Below are positions 14,592 to 24,200 of a stretch of DNA of 24,501 bases, one piece after another. The translations under genes and the position numbers were made by a program. The DNA comes from JAVBKB01 sp031554275 (GTDB lineage Bacteria > Bacillota > Bacilli > JARBTR01): positions 1 through 24,501 of the forward strand of contig JAVBKB010000112.1 in NCBI GenBank assembly GCA_031554275.1, in the 5' to 3' direction. The notes under the pieces were generated by a model that saw only the letters and a list, made by a program, of their open reading frames with translations, searched no databases and had not been told where the DNA came from. The stretch's first letter is position 1, and each line of letters starts with the position of its first letter.

Positions 14592-15048
14592 TTCTACCAC
14601 TCCTTAAGAATACAATATTATTACTCTACTGAATAAACAGTGGAAAGTAAAGGAGATATTTGTATTGAAAATTATTTAACGATTTACTGTAGAATCATTG
14701 AAATGCTTTGGAATTTCCTCGATTTGAAAAGGGTTTATGCAACGTGAAAAATTTCAGCGATATATATTTGAGTCAGCGTCTTCGAAAGAAATGAGATGAC
14801 TGCTGAACCGAAATTTCACCCAATTTTGAAAGAGGACTTGAAGTTTAAATCCTGGAACGAGTCGTGAAAAAGAATCCAGTGAAGTTGTGATTGCGATGGT
14901 GATAAGGTACAACATAGAGGTGATAGCGACTCATAAGCCTCCAATAACTCTTCTTGGAAGTAGGTAAGCAGTCATTCGAGAAGGTCACTATCAGCAAAAG
15001 CGTATCCTGCTCAGACCGCAGAATACGCTAATTATAACCTTGAAAAAT
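14592..15048. other. Intergenic with possible decayed coding sequence
   Basis: No intact gene is visible. Between about 14740 and 14964 the plus strand has protein-like segments in different frames: MQREKFQRYIFESASSKEMR, then TAEPKFHPILKEDLKFKSWN, then a frame with SSEVVIAMVIRYNIEVIATH that stops at TAA. They may be the remains of a frameshifted gene. I recognise no family and the reading is tentative. Confidence 0.3.
14999..15029 (-). terminator. Terminator of the peroxidase-regulator operon
   Basis: AGCGTATCCTGC (14999-15010) pairs with GCAGAATACGCT (15018-15029) with one mismatch. On the minus strand it is followed by TTTT and lies 20 bases after the ohrR-like stop codon. Confidence 0.75.
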
Positions 15049-15474
15049 CTACATCTGTCCAAGCAGTTTATTCAGAAGAACATAGAGTGTACCCGCTTCT
15101 TCGCCAGACAACGCAATGCATCCGCTGAGCTTTGTCGGAATCTCTATCGCCTTATCGCGAAGTGCTACGCCCTGTTCGGTCAAGGAAATGATGACACTAC
15201 GCTCATCTTCATGATCACGTTTGCGGATGATTAGTCCGTCAGCCTCCATCTTTTTGAGAAGAGGAGTTAATGTACCCGAGTCAAGATACAAACAACTACC
15301 GAGTTCCTTGACGGTCAGAGCGTTTTTCTCCCATAAAACCAACATGACAATGTACTGCGTATAAGTCAGTCCGATCGGATCTAAATAAGGTTTGTACCGC
15401 TTAACGATCTCTTTTGCAGCAGCGTAAAGCGGGAAACATAGCTGATTTTCTAATTTGAGAACGTCATATTTCAT
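15049..15474 (-). CDS. ohrR: OhrR-type MarR family peroxide-sensing repressor
   Basis: The 141-residue protein is a winged-helix MarR repressor. The N-terminal LENQLCFPLYAAAKEIVKRY carries the reactive cysteine (C13), at the place of Cys15 in B. subtilis OhrR. Oxidation of that cysteine by organic hydroperoxides releases the DNA. The segment YKPYLDPIGLTYTQYIVMLV and the wing (LIIRKRDHEDERSVIISLT) are also typical. Its ATG overlaps the TGA of the upstream peroxidase by four bases (ATGA), so the two are translationally coupled. A perfect OhrR box lies in front of the operon, so it should repress itself and the peroxidase. The assignment is strong at family level; the inducer is inferred. Confidence 0.88.
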   Translation of the reverse strand: MKYDVLKLENQLCFPLYAAAKEIVKRYKPYLDPIGLTYTQYIVMLVLWEKNALTVKELGSCLYLDSGTLTPLLKKMEADGLIIRKRDHEDERSVIISLTEQGVALRDKAIEIPTKLSGCIALSGEEAGTLYVLLNKLLGQM

Positions 15475-15956
15475 TTTGCGGCTCCAATTAGCTCCGCAAC
15501 ATCCTTCTCAAGTTTCTCTGGTTTGACTGTTGGTGCGTATCGTTTTACCACATTTCCATTTTGATCGACAAGGAATTTTGTGAAATTCCACTTGATTTTT
15601 GAACCAAGAAATGATCCCTTTTCAGATTTCAAAAGAGTATATAGAGAGGATTCGTTTACGCCGTTGACATCGATTTTCGAAAACTGTGGAAAGGTGATGC
15701 CAAAACGCCCTGTACAGAAGGTGTGGATTTCCTCATCGCTTCCTTTTGCTTGGCTTGCAAATTGATTGCAAGGGAAATCGAGGATCTCAAGACCACTGTC
15801 CTTATATTCACTATATAGCTTTTGTAACCCAGTATATTGCGGCGTTAAGCCACAACTGGTCGCTGTATTAACAATGAGTAATACCTTCCCCTTGTAATTG
15901 CTAAGTGGAACTTCATTCTTCTTCATGTCTTCAACCTTGATATCATAGATACTCAA
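15471..15956 (-). CDS. Glutathione peroxidase family thiol peroxidase
   Basis: The 161-residue enzyme reduces peroxides with a catalytic cysteine, probably using thioredoxin in this kind of organism. Visible are the active site NTATSCGLTPQY (C35), the glutamine in FPCNQFASQ (Q65), the likely resolving cysteine in HTFCTGRFG (C81), and the W-N pair in IKWNFTKF (W123, N124). The start is TTG at 15956, 8 bases from GGAG; the earlier GTG overlaps that site. It is the first gene of an operon with the OhrR-type repressor, behind a consensus OhrR operator. Its relatives include B. subtilis BsaA. Confidence 0.92.
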   Translation of the reverse strand: MSIYDIKVEDMKKNEVPLSNYKGKVLLIVNTATSCGLTPQYTGLQKLYSEYKDSGLEILDFPCNQFASQAKGSDEEIHTFCTGRFGITFPQFSKIDVNGVNESSLYTLLKSEKGSFLGSKIKWNFTKFLVDQNGNVVKRYAPTVKPEKLEKDVAELIGAAK

Positions 15957-15989
15957 TTTGATCACTCCAATTTATTTAATTAAATTTTG

Positions 15990-16027
15990 TACAATTAAAT
16001 TGTATACAATTTATCAGGAAAAATCAA
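15990..16027 (-). promoter_or_regulatory. OhrR operator overlapping the operon promoter
   Basis: TACAATT-A-AATTGTA at 15990-16004 is a perfect 7-1-7 palindrome identical in form to the known OhrR box. On the minus strand the -10 TACAAT (complement of 15999-16004) lies inside it, 17 bases from a -35 TTGATT (complement of 16022-16027). Repressor binding would block polymerase directly. Confidence 0.85.
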
Positions 16028-16085
16028 CACTTATTTTACGAAATTGAACCATTTCCGAATTTAAAAAGAATTCAAATGAGTACCT

Positions 16086-16754
16086 TTATATTATCGTTGT
16101 AAAATATAAAATCGAATTATACAAAACATGTGTCAGAATGCAGCAAAAAATCGATTTCGTTTTTAAATATAATGTGGCAAGGATTAATCCACCAATAAAT
16201 GCAGATAAAATCTGACCGATGTTGACATGAAGGATAGCGAATAAAAGTGTTGAAACCAAAATCGCCGTTATTACACTATATCTATTTTTTAGTCCTTGTA
16301 AAATGTAACCTCTCATTAACATTTCCTCTGTAATTGGAGCAAGCAAACTCACTTGAATAAATGTTGTTATTGGTGTTAGCTGCATTGATTTAAGCATTTC
16401 CTGGTATTCTATTTCACTAGCCGGAAATAAGTTGTTGAAAATCGGGTCAAGAAAACTGTCTAGCAAGAGATATAAAAGGAAAGCACATGCAATTGAAAGC
16501 ATAATTCTTAACACTGTAATATTATTGGAAAAAGAAATTTTGTAGTGGGTAACCCTAGCTAATCCGACAAAAAAGATGATATTGACAAGTATTAGAATAA
16601 TCGTATCAATCAAAACGGAGGTGTCATTGCCAAAAATATTTTGAAGGGCTATATCTATTAGTGCCGGAATAGCGGAAATAATCAAAATGTAGATGAGTAG
16701 CAACAAAACTGTTTTTGTTATCGAGATTTTGTAGTCAATATTTTTTTGCTCCAT
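16086..16754 (-). CDS. CPBP family intramembrane metalloprotease
   Basis: The 222-residue protein has about six to seven membrane helices and the three CPBP (Abi/CAAX-protease-like) motifs. These are ITEEMLMRGY (E143, E144, R148), FAILHVN (H176) and LTHVLYN (H209, N213). Members process proteins within the membrane or give self-immunity to bacteriocins. The start at 16754 is chosen because GAGGG lies 8 bases upstream. An ATG 30 bases earlier sits almost at the transcription start expected from a TATAAT box on the minus strand (16787-16794 region) and has no ribosome binding site. No bacteriocin gene is visible nearby, so its target is unknown. Confidence 0.85.
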   Translation of the reverse strand: MEQKNIDYKISITKTVLLLLIYILIISAIPALIDIALQNIFGNDTSVLIDTIILILVNIIFFVGLARVTHYKISFSNNITVLRIMLSIACAFLLYLLLDSFLDPIFNNLFPASEIEYQEMLKSMQLTPITTFIQVSLLAPITEEMLMRGYILQGLKNRYSVITAILVSTLLFAILHVNIGQILSAFIGGLILATLYLKTKSIFCCILTHVLYNSILYFTTII

Positions 16755-16826
16755 ATAAACCCTCGCAGAATTCGTAATCTTCATTAGTTAATTATAACAA
16801 AAGATACTCCGAATCACCGCGACGAT

Positions 16827-17030
16827 TCAGACGAGCAATTTGCCATTTAAACAAATATCTCTTTCCCATAGACAATTCCCTATGTAAGCTACGTTTCGTA
16901 GGATATCAAGAATTGTTTTTTCCTGAAAGAACTCCATTTGCAGTAAGATATCCGTTTGTATTTAACCTAGCGTGTCGCCCTGCTTGTTCATACCAAGAGA
17001 ACTTCTTGCATAAATTGCTGCAAACTTCAT
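16827..17030 (-). pseudogene. Remnant of a serine recombinase gene
   Basis: On the minus strand, after AGGAGTG, an ATG opens MKFAAIYARSSLGMNKQGDT, LG and TAA (stop at 16962-16964). The IYARSS motif with its nucleophile serine context is the N-terminus of the resolvase domain. In the same frame after the stop comes EKTILDILRNVAYIGNCLWE, which matches the ILxNxxYIGxxxW motif of the recombinase domain much later in intact proteins. At least several hundred bases between the two have been lost. It is a non-functional scar of an integrase-type gene. The motifs are seen; the family call is inferred from them. Confidence 0.6.
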
Positions 17031-17796
17031 TCTCACTCCTCAATTGAAAAAGTGATAATACCTAGGGAAGAACTTATTGTAAATAGATTTATTTGGAAAG
17101 TTTCTGCTCTAACAGGGCGGAAAAAGCGAGGATATCAGAGGCTGGTTGCTGAGCTAACCAAAAGCAGGCGTTCTAGGCAACCTCAGCTAATTGTGCTGTC
17201 CCTCCTAGTAGCTCTGTCACATAGAAAAGAAAGGCATTGAGAATATTTGATTTTTTTCAACAAAATCCGACAAGTTTCGACAAATTCGCTTGAATATTTC
17301 CACAAAAACTTTTATGATAAATCAATACCTTTCTAATTTTTTAGATCACTTTTCCAGGTTATGACATAGTCGCAACAGTCCTTCCATGCTTCACGTTAAT
17401 CAACTCGATCATAAGATGATCTCATAATTATTTCCCCCTCAAAAAATGATATGAGATTTGAGATCGAAACTTCTCCGAGCAATTTATTTATTTTTGGAAT
17501 GTTTAGTTTTTAAGTATTGTTATAGCTTCGTTTGAGCTGACGATAAGATTATTGATACATCCTTAACTCTGTAAACTCATTCATTGTTTGGAAATAAATT
17601 CATAGGCTAAAAATCCAAATATTGATCATGTTATGGGTAGTAATCCTATTACAATGCTAGCTTTTGCTTGTTTTCACTAGTCGAATTCTCATTAATCGGT
17701 ATATTACCGTATCGACTTCATAAAAACATCCACGCAAACCCTAGCATGTTTTTGTGAGTGATTAGGATAAATCAATAAATGTTAGGAGAAAAAACG
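17031..17796. other. Decayed intergenic strip
   Basis: Apart from the small broken gene at 17333-17425 I see no supported gene. A plus-strand open frame at 17052-17240 has very basic, low-quality sequence and no ribosome binding site. Small inverted repeats occur: CGGTA/TACCG at 17697-17709, and AAAAACAT (17722-17729) with ATGTTTTT (17746-17753). The stretch probably contains the rest of whatever element left the recombinase remnant. Confidence 0.4.
17333..17425 (-). pseudogene. Small gene of about 30 codons interrupted by a stop
   Basis: On the minus strand GAGGGGG is followed by an ATG and MRSSYDRVD, then TAA. The same frame continues as REAWKDCCDYVITWKSDLKN and TAG. The second half is rich in W, C and Y and looks like true protein. 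I infer a small gene broken by a nonsense change, or two very short frames. No family is recognised. Confidence 0.35.
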
Positions 17797-18153
17797 TTGA
17801 AAAAAACTCTGTTTTTGTTCATTCTCGCTGTAATGATATTGGTATTAGTTGGCTGTAATAAGGATTTGACCAGTAAAAACACAGACTCTAAGGAAAACAA
17901 TAAGGAATTGTCTGATGTAAAAAAAATGAGCCTCGGCGACCGCGACCTTGCACAAAAATGTGCTGGGATTGTCATTAAGCAAAACGATGTAAGTGGCGTT
18001 AAGACATACGTTGTCGGCAATTCTGTTTTTGTCACGATTAGGGTTGCGGAGAACAGCACGAGTGATGATGTTGTTCGCAATGTTGAAAAGGCTTTGAAGT
18101 CAAGTATAAAGAGTACGGACTTTCATGTTATTTCAGATAGTACAGCTTTTTAA
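17797..18153 (+). CDS. YhcN/YlaJ-like lipoprotein
   Basis: The 118-residue product starts at TTG 17797, placed 8 bases after AGGAG; the ATG at 17779 lies before that site and is unlikely. A lipoprotein signal ends in LVLVGC, with the lipid-bearing cysteine at residue 20. After a lysine- and asparagine-rich linker the domain KCAGIVIKQNDVSGVKTYVV, GNSVFVTIRV and then DDVVRNVEKALKS has the pattern of the YhcN/YlaJ sporulation lipoprotein family. In that family small alpha/beta modules act in the spore or its membrane. Such modules also occur in non-spore-forming Bacillota, and nothing here proves sporulation. It sits 131 bases before the surface protein gene on the same strand, with a tandem repeat between. 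Confidence 0.7.
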   Translation: MKKTLFLFILAVMILVLVGCNKDLTSKNTDSKENNKELSDVKKMSLGDRDLAQKCAGIVIKQNDVSGVKTYVVGNSVFVTIRVAENSTSDDVVRNVEKALKSSIKSTDFHVISDSTAF

Positions 18154-18164
18154 ATCATAGTTAA

Positions 18165-18284
18165 AGAGGGGTAGCATAAGGAAGAGGGGTAGCATAAGGA
18201 AGAGGAGTAGCATGAGGGAGAAAGTAGCTTAAGGAAGAGGGTAGCATAAGGAAGAGGGTAGCATAAGGAAGTGGGTAACACTAT
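18165..18284 (+). repeat. Seven-copy tandem repeat merging into a ribosome binding site
   Basis: Units of 17-18 bases, consensus AGAGGGGTAGCATAAGGA, start at 18165, 18183, 18201, 18219, 18236, 18253 and 18270. The first two are identical, as are the fifth and sixth (17 bases). The seventh, AGTGGGTAACACTAT, is degenerate and its GTGGG is the only ribosome binding site-like sequence at the right distance (8 bases) from the ATG at 18285. Every unit carries two Shine-Dalgarno-like cores (GAGGGG and AAGGA) and stop codons. Confidence 0.85.
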
Positions 18285-21200
18285 ATGAAAAAATTTATGA
18301 ATAAAGGAATACTGTCAATCATTTCCGTTTTACTGATTTTCAATATGTTTTCTGGTACTTGGTTTTTTGAAAAAGCACAAGGTGCAGGCGAGGCACTTGA
18401 AATAATCTCTGTCACTTCGAACACCCCTTATTTGACGACGACCTCGAATTCGAGTACTTTAAAATCGGAAATTAATTACAAAATAAACGAGGCAGCTGGT
18501 GGAGCAGGCGGTAAGATTACCATCAGTTTTGTCAGTACTCCGCCTGAAAATTATTTTACTTTTAAATCAATCACTGGGGCACCTGCATTTATGGATGTTG
18601 CCAATGCTGTGATCACAGGTTCTAAGATTGAAATTCCGCTGACAGGTGGTGCGCAGAATTCAAGTGGGAATTTCTATGTTGAATATGATTTCGCCAATGC
18701 CACCTATGATGGAAAGGTACCAGATGGCTTCACACTTGGCGCACTTACTGTCAAAGGAGAACTATCTGGACAAACTTCTGAAAAAAACTTTAATGTACTT
18801 TCGAAAACAACAGCAACTATCGGGTTTAACGGTTTCAGTAAAACGCCAAACGGGGATGTACCTGCTGATTTAATAAATACATTATATGTGCAAGTTTGGG
18901 GGGTAAGTCCTGATTGGCTATTACAACCTGGAACCCCAGTCATAACTAGCTTCACACTTCCAGCGGGAACACAGATCGTTGACATGGCGGGTGGAATCCT
19001 TTCAGGTAATACTATATCCTGGACGGAAGGTCCAGTAGGTGCCAACGGATCCGGGGGATATCCAACGCATACAATAAAAGTTATTTTTCCCTCAACAAAT
19101 TTCTCAGTGAATGATAATTTGAGCGTCTATACTAAGTTTGATTGTACGCTTTGGGGGAATGTCCCGAAAACAGTAGCAGCGCAAAAGGATTTTAAAATCA
19201 TTACTGCAGTTGTAGATATGGAAAATGGCGCTTTTTCAATCGGTCCTGGGCCAGAAATGATGATCGTTGCGAACATTAATACACCTAGTAAAGTAAGCAC
19301 CTTCCCAATTAACATCACCAACATTTCCAACATTGGTGGATTGGCAATTCCAAATACAAAGCTTACTTGGAAGAATGACAGCAATAGCTCTGGCAAGAAA
19401 GCTTATCCACAAAAAGTTGAAGTTATCAATGATGGCGCACTTTTCAAGACACGTGTTGTTGCGAAGATTAAGAAATACAATGCTGGCGGAGATATAGATA
19501 GTCCAGATCAACAAATAATGTTACCACAGGCTGCATCGATAGGAGGCACTGTCACTTTCACCCTTGGTGCAACGGCAACAGCGACGCAATTTGCTCTAGC
19601 TGCAGATGAGTACATCGACAGATTTGAGATGTATCCACAGAATGCTGGCGCAGATGCTCTGCCGGTTTTGGCAGGTATAAGAAGTAATATTTACTTCCAA
19701 CTGAATCCAGGTGGAAAGTTTCCTAATGGCGCAACGATTGTGCATAACGATGCTGTGAAGACAACAGCTACTTTGACTTGGGATAATGAGGCAAATCCTG
19801 CTTCACAGACAATTGCTCAACCAGTTAATAAAGATAAGTATATATACTATTCAGAAGATGCCGCTAATGGATGGGCATCACTAACAAATACTACAACTGG
19901 TTTGATTGTTCCAGGAATGAATATGGACTACAAGCTAAATTTTGGTAACTTATGGAGCTATGGTAATACAGGGGCAACAGATCTGAAAAAAGTATCATTT
20001 TTGCTTGTTCTCCCTAACAGTGTGGAAGATTTTGATACAACCCAAACACTGAAGGCTTACAATAGCAGTAACGTGTTTATTGGTAATTTAACGGCTGCTG
20101 ATGTTAGTCGAAATGGGTTGCGCATGTACCAATTAACACTTGATCCAAGTGTTGTCATACCCCCAATGAATCCTTACTATGGGCTGGCAAGTTACATCCC
20201 ATTAAAGCTTAAGGTGAAAACCGGTGTCTCATCTGGTGACTACTTTACAAATGCGATTTCTAGTCAGGTTCCTACACGAGGGATGGTATTCGCTATCAGT
20301 GGCGCTCCACTGAAACAATTACAACCAGTTGCTGGAGATCCGTCCGTAGGCAGTTTCACAACTTATCAATATAATGATACAGCACTTGATCTTGATGGAA
20401 ATCCTGCGACTAAGTATCTGCTTTATAACAATAACACGAATAATTCCAAATTCTCAGTGGTTGCATTGAAATCACTTTCTGCTACTGCTTATTTATTTGA
20501 CAGTACAGCTGGAGCTGATGCCAATCTTGATGGGTTACCGGATGGTGCTTGGGTTAACTCCAATGTTGCTGGTTCAAAAGCAACGATTCCAGTTGGTGGC
20601 GGTGACGGTAAGTTCAAATTAGAACTAGAGAATTTAGGAAACGTAGATATTGGTGCTTTAAGGTTGTACGATATCATCCCGCAAACAGCCAACAAAAAGG
20701 TATTGGATCGAGCTGATATGGGGTCGCTTTGGAACTCAACTTTTAAATCAATTTCATTTAAAATTTTGGACTCAGCAAATAATAATATATCTGCGAATTA
20801 TCCTCAAGCAAATATCTATTATTCCACCGAGCCAGATCCGGCGATCAGTTATGGTGGGATTTCACGAACGGGCACAGCGACAACTTTTACCGCACTACCA
20901 GCATCACCGTCCGCCGCATTGCTAGGAACAATCAAGTCTTTCTATTTTGATTTGGGTCCTGCGGCAACCTACAAATTACCAGGTGGTGCAAAGGTAACGA
21001 TTGAAGGTCAAGTGAGTTCTCCTTTATCAGCAACGGTTGCTGATTTGGGTAAGTTGTCTTATAACTCCTTTGCATTAGCGGGTAATTATTACACCTCAAC
21101 AGGCACATTGGATAGCGCGATCCCGCCGACTGAACCCGCAAAACAAGCTTTTGTAATGATTGACAACAATTCTGCGCAAATTACTGGGCGAACTTGGTAC

Positions 21201-24200
21201 GATCATAACTATAATGGCATCATGGAAGCTGGAGAGCCTTTTATTGAGGGAATGCAAGTTGATTTGTACAAGCCTAATGGAACAGGTACAGCACCAGCTG
21301 GTACAGTATTCAAAACAACTACGACAAATAATTTAGGCATGTACACCTTTGATCAATTACCAGGAGGTGACTATTATGTTAAGTTCACCACCGATCCTGC
21401 ACGAGCTAGTGAATTACGACTCACCACAAAAGGAACAATTGGCAATATAACACAATCACATGCCGATCCAACATCGGCATTTACAGACAAAATTGCGCTT
21501 CTTGCTGGTAGCATTACACCAAGCATCAATGCTGGTGTGCAGGAATATGGCTCTTTAACTGTAGAATACCGTGAAGGTAGCATCAGTGGTCCATTGCTTG
21601 GATCACCGATTGTAACGAGTAATCTGACTTTGCCAGCGACAGGAACAATTACGCCTGGCGTGACTGCTGGATACACGATTCCGACTGATTATGAAATCCG
21701 TCTTGGAACGAGTAGCAATTTACCATACAACATCACATGGGGTACAAATAATCAAACACTTACCTTTGTCTTTACAAAGATTGAGTATGATGTGAACTTT
21801 GATCCGAATTACTCAGGTGCACCAGCAATCAGTTCGCAAAGCATTATCGTTCACAACAAGGCAACAAATCCAGCACCAACTAGATTAGGCTATGTGCTGG
21901 ACGGTTGGTATGCTAATACGGCGGGCACGGGAACAAAATTTGACTTTGCCAATACGCCGATTGAAGCTGATACAACCCTTTTCGCAAAATGGGTTCCTAA
22001 AACACCGAAGGTGTCATTTAGTCCAGAAGGTGGAACACCAGCAACGATTGCCGATCAAACAGTTGCCTATGATTCAGCCTTTGGCACATTGCCAACAGGG
22101 TTGGATAAGGTTGGTTATAGCTTCAGTGGATGGTTTACAGCAGCTTCGGGCGGCAGTGAAGTGAAAGCGGACACCATTGTCACATTTGAAACTGATCAAA
22201 TACTTTACGCACATTGGACACCAATTCCAGTAACCGTGACATTTGATAAAAATGGTGGTGATACCGTTTCACTTGCATCAAAAGTCTTCACATTCGATAG
22301 CGCTTATGGTGCTTTGCCAACTGCAGATAGAGCAGGCTACACATTTAGCGGTTGGTATACTGCATCAGATGCAACAGGTACTGAAGTCAAATCAACAGAT
22401 ATTACCAGCAATCCTGCACCACACACCCTTTTTGCACATTGGGTTGCCAATGGTGGTATCTACATTACTTATGATGGTAATGGTAGCGATGGTGGAACAG
22501 TACCGATTGATTCGGCTCAGTATTTCACAGATAACGATCCTACAGTGCTTGGACCAGGAACGATGACCAAGACTGGCTACAATTTTAAAGAATGGAAAGA
22601 TATTTCTACTGACAGTACCTATGCAGGTAGTGGTGCTGCGACGATTATAGACATCAAAGCCAGCTTGACATTAACTGCTCAGTGGGAACCGAAAACCTTG
22701 ACGGTGACATTTGACCCGAAAAACGGCACAGTCGAACCGTTTGAAACAAGGTCAGCCACTTTCGATGATCAGTATACTTTGATAACAGATCCTACGAGAG
22801 ATGGCTATACTTTCAATGGTTGGTACGATGCGGCAACGGGCGGAAACCTCATTCAAGCTACAACAAATGTTGGCATCCCAGTCGACCATACACTTTATGC
22901 ACAATGGGTACCCAATGGTGGCATCTTTATCACCTATGACGGCAATGGTAGTGACGGTGGTTTAGTACCCGTTGACAGTACCGATTACAAAACAGACGAG
23001 ACTGTTACTGTGAAAGCGAAGGGCACAATGACCAAGACTGGTTACACATTCGATGGGTGGGAAACCGATCTTGGTGCAACCTACACGGGCACAGGTACAG
23101 AGCAGATCGCAAATGTTAAAAGTAGCATCACATTGCATGCACTGTGGACAGCAAATGATGTGACTATCAACTTTACTGCTAACAACGGCACTTCACCAGC
23201 AAGTAAAACGGTTAAGTACGATAGTGCCTATGGTACACTTCCGACCTTATCTAGAACAGGCTATGCTTTTAAAGGATGGTATGATTCTGTATCTGGAGGT
23301 AACTTAATTGATAGTACGACGCTAGTCGGGAATCCAGATACTCACACGCTTTACGCTATTTGGGCAGATGAGGAAGTTCCAATCATTGCAGGTACAAATA
23401 GTATTACCAGCATCTTAACTGGTACGATTTTTGATCCAATGGTCGGGGTGACAGCAACCGATACAGCCGATGGTGACCTGACTAGTTCAATCATTATTAC
23501 AGGAGTAGTCAATACAGCTGTACCAGGCAACTATACACTCACATATAAAGTGACAGATGCGGCTGGAAATAGTGCTACTGAGACACGTCTGGTCACTGTG
23601 GTTGATAAGGAAAAACCAGTGATAACAGGTGTCGATGATATAGAGACTACATTAGGCATTGCATTTGATCCAATGTTTGGGGTCGCTGCTACAGATAATG
23701 TCGATGGAGATATATCGAGTGCAATAATTGTTACAGGTATGGTGAATACAGCTGTGCCAGGTGAATACACCCTTACCTACACGGTAACAGATGCTGCAGG
23801 CAATGAGACGAGTGAAGAGCGAATCATCACTGTAGTGGATAAAGAAATCCCGATGATAATAGGTGTGGATGATCAGGAAATCACAACAGGAACTGCATTC
23901 GATCCAATGACAGGAGTAACTGCGACAGATAATGTCGATGGTGATTTATCGAGTTCGATTATTATTACTGGAACAGTCAACACTGCTGTACCAGGAGATT
24001 ACACGTTAACCTACACTGTCACAGATGCAGCAGGCAATATTGCGACAGCACAACGAATCATCACAGTGGTCGATCAAGAAAAACCAGTGATTGTTGGTGC
24101 TGACGATCTGGAGATTGTGCTGGGAACAGCATTTGATCCAATGACAGGGGTAACTGCGACAGATAATGTCGATGGTGACATAACAAGTGAGATTATTATT

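Noticed and set aside
17052..17240. Plus-strand open frame of 62 codons
   Set aside because: The composition is very basic, there is no ribosome binding site and no recognisable motif, and it lies in a decayed region.
18165..18284. CRISPR array
   Set aside because: The units are directly adjacent with no unique spacers, and no cas genes are present. It is a plain tandem repeat.
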